Source of the DNA: G963668605 sp963668605
Lineage (GTDB): Bacteria; Acidobacteriota; Terriglobia; Bryobacterales; Bryobacteraceae
Assembly: GCA_963668605.1 (NCBI GenBank)
Contig: OY764903.1
Span: 3,224,001-3,288,000 of the forward strand
DNA length: 64,000 nt
Direction: 5' to 3'
Part shown: positions 8,734-16,602 of the stretch, piece by piece
Layout of the letters: every line of letters begins with the position of its first letter
How positions within the stretch are numbered: the first letter of the stretch is position 1
The notes under the pieces: generated by a model
The model's input: the letters and a program-made list of their open reading frames with translations, nothing else
Told to the model about the DNA's origin: nothing
Databases searched by the model: none
Program-made: the position numbers and the translations under genes

Positions 8734-9588
8734 ATGAAAAATACTGCTCTTTTGCTTATCGACTGCCCCGACCGAAAAGGGCTCGTGGCCGCCATCGCTG
8801 ATTTTCTGTATTCGCACGGCGCAAACATTCTCCACGCCGACCAGCACCAGGACAATGCCGAGGGATTGTTCTTCATGCGCGTCGAGTGGGCACTGGAGGA
8901 TTTCGACCTGAATCGGGAGGCCTTTGAGCAGGCCTTTGCGCCGGTTGCCGCGGAGTTTCAAATGCGTTGGCGCCTGGAGTACACGGCTCAACCCATTTCG
9001 CTCGCGATCTTCGTCTCGGCGACGCAGCATTGCCTGGTAGACCTGCTCTACCGCTACGCCTCCGGCGAACTACGCTGCCGGATTCCGCTGATTATCAGCA
9101 ATCATCCCGACGCCAAGCCGCTTGCGGAGTTTTACAGAATTCCGTTCCACCACCTGCCGGTAACGGGCGGCAACAAGGCGCAGGCCGAAGCCGCGCAGAT
9201 TCGCCTGCTCGAAGAGAATCACGTGGATCTGATAGTACTTGCGCGCTACATGCAGATCCTCTCGTCGGGCTTCGTGTCGCGCTACCAGCGCCGCATCATC
9301 AACGTACACCACTCGTTCCTGCCGGCTTTCAGTGGAGCGCGCCCGTACCACGCAGCTTATGCCCGCGGCGTCAAGCTGATCGGCGCGACCAGCCATTACG
9401 TCACAGAGACGCTCGACGACGGCCCGATCATCGAGCAGGACGTCACACGCATTTCGCACCGCGACCAGATCGAAGACCTCGTCGAAAAGGGCCGCGATCT
9501 GGAGCGCCTCGTGCTCTCGCGCGCCGTTCGCTGGCACCTCGACCACCGCATTCTGTTTTACGCGAACAAGACCGTCGTCTTCGATTAA
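8734..9588 (+). CDS. purU: Formyltetrahydrofolate deformylase
   Basis: A 284-residue enzyme that hydrolyses 10-formyl-tetrahydrofolate to formate and tetrahydrofolate, supplying formate for PurT and balancing one-carbon pools. An N-terminal ACT domain (residues 1-85; LLLIDCPDRKGLVAAIADFL) is followed by a formyltransferase-fold domain. The latter has the conserved catalytic block INVHHSFLPAF and SHYVTETLDDGPIIEQD, carrying the Asn/His/Asp set of the family. Length and domain order match PurU rather than PurN, which has no ACT domain. It ends 35 bp before the group II intron boundary. Confidence 0.94.
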   Translation: MKNTALLLIDCPDRKGLVAAIADFLYSHGANILHADQHQDNAEGLFFMRVEWALEDFDLNREAFEQAFAPVAAEFQMRWRLEYTAQPISLAIFVSATQHCLVDLLYRYASGELRCRIPLIISNHPDAKPLAEFYRIPFHHLPVTGGNKAQAEAAQIRLLEENHVDLIVLARYMQILSSGFVSRYQRRIINVHHSFLPAFSGARPYHAAYARGVKLIGATSHYVTETLDDGPIIEQDVTRISHRDQIEDLVEKGRDLERLVLSRAVRWHLDHRILFYANKTVVFD

Positions 9589-9664
9589 CACCAAATCGAG
9601 TTAAGCGCTGGAAGCAACGCTCATCGGGTGGAGTGACCGGGATTTCGCCCGGCCACCCTCCCAC

Positions 9665-9698
9665 ACCACCGGACGTGCGGTTTTCCGCATCCGGCGGT
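9665..9698 (-). ncRNA. Group II intron domain V
   Basis: A 34-nt hairpin read on the minus strand: ACCGCCGGATGCGG, a GAAA-type tetraloop region (AAAA), then CCGCACGTCCGGTGGT. The two-stem layout with a CGU-side bulge and the CGC triad are the catalytic heart of class C introns. A second GC-rich hairpin with the loop CGAAAT follows and serves as domain VI. Confidence 0.85.
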
Positions 9699-9713
9699 TG
9701 AACCAAAGGCGAT

Positions 9714-10964
9714 CTAACGAGCCTCAAGATCGGTTGGAAACAAGAAGCCGTATCTCCGCAGTTTCGCGTGGCTGATGGCGGTGTTGATTACAGGATGCAC
9801 CGCCATCGCCCATGCTCCGCGACTGCTGCCGACCACGCCTAAGTGCCGGTCCCGCGTGATGCCAAGCTGCCGTAACTTTCGCAGTCGTCCCCGCGTGTCG
9901 TGCCATCGCAACCAGAAACACTTCCGAATGTGCCGTCGAACCCAGCTTTCCAGGTCGCGAATCCGGGTCCGTGCTTCGACCAGCCGGAAGTACCCCCACC
10001 AGCCACGCACGTAGCGGTTCCAATCGTCACGCAGTTGTTTACTGCTGCGACTTCGCCGCGCATCCCAGAGTTCGCGAACCCGGTCCTTGAATCGTTCGAC
10101 ACTCTCCGGTGCTATTCCGATCCGCTTCTTGCAGTCCAGTCGAAAGCCCAGGAACTTACGTTCCCAAACCCTCCCCGTTCCGCTCTTGGCGGCATTCACC
10201 TTCAACCGCAGATGCTTCTCGATCCAGCCCTGTATCGAAGCCAGCGTTCGCTCCGCCGCCGCTTGACTGCCTACGTAGATATTGCAGTCATCGGCATAGC
10301 GGCAGAAGCTGTGCTGCCTCCGCTCCAGTTCCTTATCGAGCGCGTCCAGGTAGATGTTGGCCAGCAATGGAGACAGCGGTCCGCCTTGCGGCGTTCCCTC
10401 CACGCTTTTCGTCACCACCCCGTTCACCATGCTTCCCCGCCGCAGGTATTTCCCAATCAGTTGCAACACCCGTTTGTCCCGGATCACTTCCGCGATCCGG
10501 CCTATCAGGATGTCGTGATTGACGTGGTCGAAGAACTTGGCGATGTCTAGATCCACCACCCAGTCCTTCCCTCCCTGCGCATATTGCTGTGCGGCTCGCA
10601 CGGCGTCCTGTGCGCTGCGCCCCGGCCGGAATCCGTAACTGTGCCCGCTGAATTGCGGATCGAAGACCGGTGTCAGCACTTGCAATAACAACTGCTGTAT
10701 GAACCGGTCCTGTACCGTCGGGATGCCCAGTGTCCGCGTGCCCCCGCTTGGCTTCGGTATCTCTACACGCCTCACGGGACTTGGAACGTAGGTCCCCTTC
10801 AGAAGTTTGTCTTTGAGGATCCACCAGTTCGCCTGAAGATGCGATTCCAGTTGCGCCGTCGTCATCCGATCGATACCCGCCGCTCCCCGGTTGCGTTTCA
10901 CCGCCGCCAGCGCTTGCGCGTAGTTCTCGTCCCGTACGGCTGTTTCCATTAACGTCTCGTACAT
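9714..10964 (-). CDS. ltrA: Group II intron reverse transcriptase/maturase
   Basis: A 416-residue intron-encoded protein. The reverse transcriptase domain spans roughly residues 1-270, with RNRGAAGIDRMT (RT0-1), KPSGGTRTLGIPTVQDR (RT2), SYGFRPGRSAQDAV, the Asp of VVDLDIAKFFD (RT3), TPQGGPLSPLLANIYLD (RT4) and an intact catalytic YADD in FCRYADDCNIYV (RT5). FLGFRL begins the thumb, and a maturase X (GIIM) region follows near 315-385 (WNRYVRGWWGYF). No HNH endonuclease follows, as expected for class C introns, which use single-stranded targets. No frameshift is visible, so the protein is likely functional. It promotes splicing and reverse splicing of the host intron. Confidence 0.95.
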   Translation of the reverse strand: MYETLMETAVRDENYAQALAAVKRNRGAAGIDRMTTAQLESHLQANWWILKDKLLKGTYVPSPVRRVEIPKPSGGTRTLGIPTVQDRFIQQLLLQVLTPVFDPQFSGHSYGFRPGRSAQDAVRAAQQYAQGGKDWVVDLDIAKFFDHVNHDILIGRIAEVIRDKRVLQLIGKYLRRGSMVNGVVTKSVEGTPQGGPLSPLLANIYLDALDKELERRQHSFCRYADDCNIYVGSQAAAERTLASIQGWIEKHLRLKVNAAKSGTGRVWERKFLGFRLDCKKRIGIAPESVERFKDRVRELWDARRSRSSKQLRDDWNRYVRGWWGYFRLVEARTRIRDLESWVRRHIRKCFWLRWHDTRGRLRKLRQLGITRDRHLGVVGSSRGAWAMAVHPVINTAISHAKLRRYGFLFPTDLEAR

Positions 10965-11498
10965 TGCTCTCCGTCGAGAGGTTCGCAGAGCTCCGGCATC
11001 GTCTCCTCGCGTTCAGACTTCCGCGGCTGCACCGCCTGATCCGAAAGCACTCCCGGGCTCTCGCCACCGTAGTTGTGACGTCCCGCGATTCGAGTTCGCT
11101 TATTGCGCCGGCCTCCAGTTCCTCCTCTAGCTCCAATGCATTGGTCCTTCGGCCCTTCGCTCCACCGTCATTACAACGGCTTCTTCGCTACTACGGCCTC
11201 TGCTGACTTCTCCTCCACTCTCATGCAAGAGATCTCCCCAGGTAAGGTGCAGAATCTGTCCCCTCGTGCCGACTGGCTGTACCTGATGCGTCTTGATGAT
11301 CTTTGGGCTTCGCTGTTTGGCGCCAGCTTGCCGCCCGCACCCGGCCTCACTGCCAGTTCGTGTCCCTACGGTCGAGAGTTTGCTACGCGCTTCTTTCGGC
11401 TTCGCCTCGCGGCTACGCCTTGCGTTTCGCTACGGTTGCCTTCATCGGCTCCGATTGGCTCCTTTCATCCAATTAGATTCTGCCCATGCTGGGCACAC

Positions 11499-11564
11499 GC
11501 CTCCGGTCGTTATCACTCCCGGCACCGTTATGAAACGTGGCGCCAGGTGTTGCGTTCCGAATAC
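11499..11564 (+). repeat. Interspersed repeat copy 1 (single right module), 5' exon of the intron
   Basis: This 66-bp unit starting GCCTCCGGTCGTTATCACTC differs at about seven positions from 43397-43461 and is related, in reverse, to about 20128-20194. Read in the same frame, all three copies encode a peptide close to ASGRYHSRHRYETWR. The intron abuts its first base exactly. Confidence 0.8.
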
Positions 11565-11586
11565 TGACTACTAACCGCAACTACGG

Positions 11587-12519
11587 CTACATCTTTGCAA
11601 TCTTGATGGAGCCGTTGGAGGTGGACAGATCCAGCACCGGTCCGCCCGCGCCGATCGTGCCTTCGAGGCGATGTTTGGAAATCGCGCCCCTCGACGAAAC
11701 CTCGAAATCAGAACTGATAGTCGCGTTGTTGGTGCGCGCTTGCACGCGAGCGCCCGCCCCGGCCGGTAGCCGCAGCGTGATCCCCCCGTTCGAGGTGCTC
11801 GCGCGAACATCGCTGTTCTGCAAGGCGTCGACGGAGACGTTGATACTTCCGTTCGAAGTCTCGAAACGCAGCGGCCGATTGCTGTCGACCCCCTTCACAT
11901 GCGCCTCGATGCGGCCGTTGGTCGTGGAAGCGTCGATGTCGCCACGGAACATACCGACCTTCACGGGGCCGTTGGAAGTGCGGATCACCAGGGGTCCGGT
12001 CGTGTCGGTGATGTCGACGGAGCCGTTGGTGGTACGGGCCTCCAGGCTGCCGCGATAGCGACCTACTCGAATGGCGCCGTTAGAGGTGTTCACTCGGCCG
12101 CGGCCTTCCACGTTCTCGATGCGCACGCTGCCGTTGCTGCTTGCGACGCGCTCCAACTCCGTTTTTTGAGGCACGCGAATGACGTAGTGTGCACCCATGT
12201 TGCCTCTGACGGCGGACGGGCGCACCGTGCGGATGTGGATCGAGTCCGCCGCGTTGGCGATTTCAATTTTGATCGACTGCAACAGACTCTCGCTCGATGC
12301 GTAGCGGGTGCCGTTGATCTCTACCTGATTCCGGTCCCAACCGGTGATTTCAATCGAGCCGTTCAGATTCTCGATGGACAGGCGCCCGCCCGGCGCGAGA
12401 TCGTAGCTGTAATGGAAATCGGCCTTAAAGCGCTCACTTGAGCCCCACTCGTCGACATCGCAACCGGTGAGAACGAGAGCGGCACAGAGTACCACGGGAA
12501 ACAGATGGACAGATCGCAT
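11587..12519 (-). CDS. DUF4097-type adhesin-like lipoprotein
   Basis: A 310-residue lipoprotein. The signal peptide ends in a lipobox, VLTGC, with Cys20 as the lipidation site. The mature part is a beta-helix made of repeats of about 18-22 residues with the recurring core TSNGSI/TTNGSV (for example RIENVEGRGRVNTSNG, ARTTNGSVDITDTTG, IRTSNGPVKVG), as in the DUF4097 'putative adhesin' family. Such proteins are often next to anti-sigma or stress regulators; here it is last in a minus-strand series after a methyltransferase. Its function is unknown. The intron and repeat copy 1 lie directly downstream, where a terminator would be expected. Confidence 0.82.
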   Translation of the reverse strand: MRSVHLFPVVLCAALVLTGCDVDEWGSSERFKADFHYSYDLAPGGRLSIENLNGSIEITGWDRNQVEINGTRYASSESLLQSIKIEIANAADSIHIRTVRPSAVRGNMGAHYVIRVPQKTELERVASSNGSVRIENVEGRGRVNTSNGAIRVGRYRGSLEARTTNGSVDITDTTGPLVIRTSNGPVKVGMFRGDIDASTTNGRIEAHVKGVDSNRPLRFETSNGSINVSVDALQNSDVRASTSNGGITLRLPAGAGARVQARTNNATISSDFEVSSRGAISKHRLEGTIGAGGPVLDLSTSNGSIKIAKM

Positions 12520-12590
12520 GGGTTAGCTCCCCTCGGAAGGAGATACGCATGGCCAAGGGCCGTTTGTTCCATGAGATTACCAGAAAAAAT

Positions 12591-14021
12591 CTAGTCCTTG
12601 GGAACCAGCCGGATCATGCTGAAGGTCACGGAGCAGATGCGCTTGTCCGGAGGAACGTTCCAGGTCGGCGTCACCGTAATGTCGATCTTATACTCGGGAC
12701 TGTCGGGCAGGTCGGCTTCAAGAACAAACAAGCCGGTGCGCTCGAGCGGCCACTGGCCAAGCCGCAAGCCATTGGCCTGAATCTCGACGCGCACGGGCTG
12801 GCCCTGCGCGAAGATGTGTTCATGCGCATGGCCGCGGACGCGCAGGCGCTGCGGTTTCGGATTGACGCGCAGCAAGTGCGCGGAGGCGTGTTTGCCGATC
12901 CAGCGGTACTTGTTTCCGAAGACGCCCTCAAGGTTGTACCAGCCGTCGATCAGGCGCTGCTCGTGACCCGGCAGCGAAAAATCTATCATGTCCTCGCGAT
13001 TGCCCGGATAGAGTTCCTTGCGATCGTCCGATTGCAGCAGGTTGTAGACGCCGCCCTCATTGTGCGCTTCATAAGTGCAACTCGCACAGCGCAGCACGTC
13101 GGCGTCGTTGCGCGTCAATCCCTCGTGACAATCGGGGCAGCGCAGGTGCGACTCAAACTGATCGAGCGATGCGGACAGTTCCGGCGCCTCGCCCTCCTTG
13201 CGGCAGATCGCCGCGAGCGTGCCGCCGAGCAGCCGCGCCGCGCGCCAATCGGAGTGGTGCGGATCGGTCCGGCGCGACAGGTTCTTCACGATCCGCTCGC
13301 CCCATCCGCGCTCCGGCACGAAGATTTCAAACTCGTGCGCGACGAAGTGCTTGCGGATCAGGCTGTGCCAGTCGTTCAGACCCATGGTGTGATTCTGGCG
13401 AATTCCGAAGCTCTCTTCCTGGTGCGCGCCGATTACGTCACGGACCAGATAGCCGAGCAAACCCCACTCGTGCAATTTGCGCTCCCACGGCTTCATCGTG
13501 TCGTAGTAGGGGCAGCGATAGAGGCGCATCGAGAGCAGCCGCTTGAGCGGTTCCTCGGCGAACAGAAAGATGCCCCCTGGCGCCAGCACGCGCTTCACTT
13601 CCAGAAAGACACTCTCCATGTTCATGAACTGGCTGAGCATCTGAAACGCCATGACCATCCGCATGGATCCATCGCGAAACGGCAGGTTGACCGCATCCCC
13701 GGCCACGCGAACCGGCGAACGCGACCAGTTCCAACGCTCGAGTAGCGTAACGCCGTAGCGCAGCGAATCGGCCGAGATGTCTAACGCATAACCGTTGGCG
13801 CCAAACTCGTTCGCCAGCATATAGCTGGTGTGTCCTGCGTTCGAACCGATTTCGAGAAACGGCGACATGGGGCCGATGAAATCGAGATGGTTATTAATCA
13901 CCGCAGCGCGGTGAAGGTTCTCCTCGGCGTACGTGGCAATTGCACGTTCCGGTTCGCCGAGAGAAGCGAAGTTGTGAAACTCCACTTCGGCGCGCTTTAC
14001 GGAAAATGATTGGGCTTCCAT
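12591..14021 (-). CDS. SAM-dependent methyltransferase with zinc-ribbon and extra C-terminal domain
   Basis: A 476-residue protein. Residues of about 45-175 are a class I methyltransferase: motif I is LEIGSNAGHTSY (about 56-67), an acidic residue follows in YALDIS, and APGGIFLFAEEPLKR matches the Methyltransf_11 post-motif. Near 290-312 is a four-cysteine ribbon, CPDC...CASC, resembling the Trm112-like YbaR domain. The last about 120 residues are a beta-rich domain with no family I recognise. The substrate is unknown; the architecture is seen in surface-polysaccharide or lipid methyltransferases. It is the third gene of the minus-strand run PhzF-HAD-methyltransferase-lipoprotein. Confidence 0.8.
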   Translation of the reverse strand: MEAQSFSVKRAEVEFHNFASLGEPERAIATYAEENLHRAAVINNHLDFIGPMSPFLEIGSNAGHTSYMLANEFGANGYALDISADSLRYGVTLLERWNWSRSPVRVAGDAVNLPFRDGSMRMVMAFQMLSQFMNMESVFLEVKRVLAPGGIFLFAEEPLKRLLSMRLYRCPYYDTMKPWERKLHEWGLLGYLVRDVIGAHQEESFGIRQNHTMGLNDWHSLIRKHFVAHEFEIFVPERGWGERIVKNLSRRTDPHHSDWRAARLLGGTLAAICRKEGEAPELSASLDQFESHLRCPDCHEGLTRNDADVLRCASCTYEAHNEGGVYNLLQSDDRKELYPGNREDMIDFSLPGHEQRLIDGWYNLEGVFGNKYRWIGKHASAHLLRVNPKPQRLRVRGHAHEHIFAQGQPVRVEIQANGLRLGQWPLERTGLFVLEADLPDSPEYKIDITVTPTWNVPPDKRICSVTFSMIRLVPKD

Positions 14022-14061
14022 TTTATCTCAGTATGAGTGCGGACTGACTTGCAGCGTAGTG

Positions 14062-14751
14062 CTACAGCAACATATCTAATTCTAGCGAACGGAGGTCGGG
14101 TAGCAGGAAATCGGGTGAACAGGCGGCCAGGGCGATGGGCGATGAAAGCCCGGTCGCAACGGCGATCGATTGAATTCCATTAGCCTGCGCGGCTCGGATG
14201 TCGTTCTCGTGATCGCCGATCAGCGAGATACGGCCCTCCGCCGCGATCCATCCTTCGCGCCGTGCGGTGCGGATCGCCCGGCGCGCGAGATCTGCCCGAT
14301 CATGCGCGGATTCCGCGAACGCGCCCAGTCGAAAAAAGCGTTTGAGTCCCGCGCGTTCCATCTTTTTCCAACCGATGCGCGATAGATTCCCGGTAACCAG
14401 CCCCGCTGGTATGCCGTTGCGCTTCAATTCCGTGAGCAATTCGCGCGCGCCACAGGTGACTTTCTTGCGCAGGTCCGGACAACTCCGCACATAAACGGAC
14501 TGCGCGGCGCGCACCAATTCGGGCATCATGCGTCCGATCTGATAGTGCGCGAATCCGGCATCGAGCAGCATCAGCCGCAGGATTTCGCGATCGAGCATTC
14601 CCTGCACCGGAATGTGGTCGGTAGTGGTTTCGATTCCGGCGACGCGGCGCACCGCTTCGACAAGCGCCTGGCGGTGATGCGGACCTGCGCGCCGCAGCAG
14701 TGTGCCGTCGATGTCGAAGAGGACCAGGGCGCGGGCAACCGAGTAATTCAT
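14062..14751 (-). CDS. HAD-superfamily hydrolase (phosphoglycolate phosphatase-like)
   Basis: A 229-residue phosphatase of HAD subfamily I. Motif 1 is VLFDIDGTLL with both catalytic aspartates, motif 2 lies in GLVTGN, the conserved Lys follows near GWKKMERAGL, and motif 4 is SLIGDHENDIRAAQANG. A helical cap lies between motifs 1 and 2. The start at ATG 14751 gives motif 1 near residue 10, as is normal; the same frame is open upstream to 14931, but that sequence lies within the PhzF gene. The substrate is probably a small phosphate ester. An 18-bp gap separates it from the PhzF gene. Confidence 0.88.
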   Translation of the reverse strand: MNYSVARALVLFDIDGTLLRRAGPHHRQALVEAVRRVAGIETTTDHIPVQGMLDREILRLMLLDAGFAHYQIGRMMPELVRAAQSVYVRSCPDLRKKVTCGARELLTELKRNGIPAGLVTGNLSRIGWKKMERAGLKRFFRLGAFAESAHDRADLARRAIRTARREGWIAAEGRISLIGDHENDIRAAQANGIQSIAVATGLSSPIALAACSPDFLLPDLRSLELDMLL

Positions 14752-14768
14752 GGACAAAAAGGCGCGCC

Positions 14769-15548
14769 TCAGATGTGTATGCGTCCTTGCAGATAGAGCA
14801 CCGCGCGGCCGGCAATGGTGACACGATCCCCGCGATAACTGCAGCGCAGTTCCCCGCCCCGCTTGGATACCTGACGGGCATTCAGCTCGGTCTTGCCGAG
14901 ACGCTGCGACCAATAAGGGATCAACGTGCAATGCGCGGAACCGGTCACCGGATCTTCCGCAACGCCGCCCGCCGGCGCGAAGAAGCGCGAGACGAAATCG
15001 CAGTCGCTTCCCGGCGCGGTCACGATTACGGCGAAACGGTCGAGCGCGGCCACCGCGGTCATGTCCGGCACAAGCGCACGGACCTCCGCTTCGGTGTCAT
15101 ACACAACGAGGTAGTCGCGCGAGGCGAGGATCTCTTTCGGGGCGCCGCCGAGCGACGCAGCGACTTCCGGGCCCGCGTTGCAGGGTTGCGGCGGACGCGA
15201 CGGAAAGTCCATGCTCAAGCGGTCGCCGTTGCGTTCTACCGTGAGTTCGCCGCTCCGGGTGTCGAACTGCACGGCGTCGCGCGACGGGTCGAGATAGTTC
15301 AGAATCACGAACGCGGAGGCCAAGGTGGCGTGGCCGCAAAGGTCGATCTCCACAGTAGGCGTCATCCAGCGCAAATCAAAACGGCTTCCATTGCGCACGA
15401 AGAAGGCGGTCTCAGAGAGATTGTTTTCCGCGGCGATGGCCTGCAACTGCGCGTCGGGCAGCCACTGATCCAGCGGGCAAACCGCCGCCGGGTTTCCGCC
15501 AAACACAGACGTGCTGAAGGCGTCGACCTGATAGATCGGAATTTGCAT
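14769..15548 (-). CDS. PhzF-family isomerase/epimerase
   Basis: A 259-residue protein of the PhzF/YddE family, with a diaminopimelate-epimerase-like fold of two similar halves. The N-terminus MQIPIYQVDAFSTSVFGGNPAAV is diagnostic, including the conserved Asn-Pro. NNLSETAFFV carries the catalytic Glu, then CGHATLASA follows, and the second half has AEDPVTGSAHCTL. Family members isomerise trans-2,3-dihydro-3-hydroxyanthranilate in phenazine synthesis, but most, like this one, sit outside phenazine clusters and have unknown substrates. It appears to lead the minus-strand gene run. Confidence 0.92.
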   Translation of the reverse strand: MQIPIYQVDAFSTSVFGGNPAAVCPLDQWLPDAQLQAIAAENNLSETAFFVRNGSRFDLRWMTPTVEIDLCGHATLASAFVILNYLDPSRDAVQFDTRSGELTVERNGDRLSMDFPSRPPQPCNAGPEVAASLGGAPKEILASRDYLVVYDTEAEVRALVPDMTAVAALDRFAVIVTAPGSDCDFVSRFFAPAGGVAEDPVTGSAHCTLIPYWSQRLGKTELNARQVSKRGGELRCSYRGDRVTIAGRAVLYLQGRIHI

Positions 15549-15683
15549 TTGCCCTTTCAGTTTATCAGTCCGGGCAATCGTCGACGCTGAATTGAGACTT
15601 CACGGTTCCTGCACATAAACGTTTGCCCCGGCCACTGCCGCCGTCGTGTTGTGCCTCGCGGCGTGCGGCCGGGTAAAGCGGGC

Positions 15684-15689
15684 TAAAAT
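15684..15689 (+). promoter_or_regulatory. TAAAAT -10-like box, leaderless spacing
   Basis: TAAAAT ends 6 nt before the ATG at 15696. No Shine-Dalgarno sequence lies between. Confidence 0.4.
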
Positions 15690-15695
15690 CGTTGC

Positions 15696-16106
15696 ATGAT
15701 CAGCTACCGCCGTGGAAACGACATCGATCTCGACGAGGTCATTAGTCTCTATCGCGCATCGACGCTTGGCGAAAGAAGGCCTGTCGACGATCGTGAGAGC
15801 ATGGCCGCAATGATCGCAAATGCCAACCTGGTCATCACGGCATGGGAGGGCGACCTGCTGGTAGGTATCGCGCGTTCGCTCACCGATTTCGCCTACATCA
15901 CCTACCTCGCCGATCTGGCCGTACGCGAGTCGCACCAACGCCGTGGCATCGGCAAGGAACTGATGCGGCGCACACGTGCGGAGACCGGCCCGAAGGCAAG
16001 CCTCACACTACTGGCCGCACCGAAGGCCGTCGAGTATTATCCGCACGCGGGCTTTTCGCGCCACGAATCTGCGTGGATCATCCGGCCCGAAGCCTGCATC
16101 CCATAA
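15696..16106 (+). CDS. GNAT-family N-acetyltransferase
   Basis: A 136-residue acetyl-CoA-dependent acyltransferase. It has the GNAT order of segments: a short N-terminal helix (DLDEVISLYRAS), central strands with VGIARSLTDFAYITYLADLAV, then the CoA pyrophosphate loop RRGIGKELMRRT (R/Q-x-x-G-x-G/A), and a final strand-helix LLAAPKAVEYYPHAGF typical of YjdJ-like small acetyltransferases. The substrate is unknown. The peroxiredoxin gene begins 4 bp after the stop, so the two probably form an operon from the box at 15684. Confidence 0.88.
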   Translation: MISYRRGNDIDLDEVISLYRASTLGERRPVDDRESMAAMIANANLVITAWEGDLLVGIARSLTDFAYITYLADLAVRESHQRRGIGKELMRRTRAETGPKASLTLLAAPKAVEYYPHAGFSRHESAWIIRPEACIP

Positions 16107-16109
16107 GGG

Positions 16110-16556
16110 ATGCTTTCCTGGCTTTTCCCAGATCTCCTGCCGGCCGGCTCCGCCGCCCCTGATTTCACGCTGCCGGACCAGGACGGCAACATCGTCGCTC
16201 TGTCTAAACTGCGCGGCAGAAATGTGCTACTGGTGTTCTATCCAGGCGACGACACGAGCATGTGCAAACGGCAACTCTGTGAATTGCGCGACCGCTGGGA
16301 CCTCTTCACCGCGCGGAATGTCCTGATCTTTGGAGTGAATCCACAAGACGCGGAAAGTCACGCAAGATTTCGAGCGAAGTTCCGATATCCGTTTCCGTTG
16401 CTTGTCGACAAGAACCAGCGCATGGCCGGCGACTACAATGCAAAAGGATGGATTGTGAGGCGCACCGTGTACCTGATTGATGGCAACGGTATCATTCAAG
16501 CGGCCAGGCGCGGCAAGCCGGATCCGGATGCAATACTGGCCACGCTGACGCGTTGA
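16110..16556 (+). CDS. Peroxiredoxin (BCP/PrxQ type)
   Basis: A 148-residue thiol peroxidase of the AhpC/TSA fold that reduces H2O2 and organic hydroperoxides with thioredoxin. Residues 14-40 (AAPDFTLPDQDGNIVALSKL) are the standard N-terminus. The catalytic segment is YPGDDTSMCKRQLCELRD, with the peroxidatic Cys52 and a resolving Cys57 spaced as in atypical two-cysteine BCP/PrxQ proteins. The usual TPGCT is changed to TSMCK, so the Pro and Thr around the active Cys are substituted. A conserved Arg lies in the C-terminal part (IVRRTVYLID). Confidence 0.9.
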   Translation: MLSWLFPDLLPAGSAAPDFTLPDQDGNIVALSKLRGRNVLLVFYPGDDTSMCKRQLCELRDRWDLFTARNVLIFGVNPQDAESHARFRAKFRYPFPLLVDKNQRMAGDYNAKGWIVRRTVYLIDGNGIIQAARRGKPDPDAILATLTR

Positions 16557-16602
16557 AGAGTCCGGCAGCGGAATTCGCTATCATTGACGAATTGCCCCGT
16601 TC

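Larger units (their letters stand above)
9623..11498 (-). mobile_element. Group IIC (bacterial class C) self-splicing intron, apparently complete
   Basis: On the minus strand the element starts at 11498 with GTGTGCCCAGCATGGGC, the typical group II 5' end, and ends near 9623 with CTCCACCCGAT after domain VI, a total of about 1.88 kb. The maturase gene lies in domain IV. Domain V is 34 nt (9665-9698) with a CGC catalytic triad, as in class C introns such as the Oceanobacillus one. The 5' exon is an interspersed repeat (11499-11564) lying downstream of the DUF4097 gene. Both ends and an uninterrupted maturase are present, so it could be mobile. The 3' boundary could be off by 1-2 nt. Confidence 0.85.

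Noticed and set aside
11103..11567. A 154-codon plus-strand frame across the start of the group II intron
   Set aside because: It is antisense to intron RNA domain I and runs into the repeat; the sequence is explained by the intron and repeat, and no protein family is visible.
12549..13745. A 398-codon plus-strand frame
   Set aside because: It lies wholly antisense to the methyltransferase gene, and the amino-acid composition is that of a shadow.
16557..16602. A TPP riboswitch before thiE
   Set aside because: The 46-bp gap is too short and lacks the conserved CUGAGA and helper sequences.
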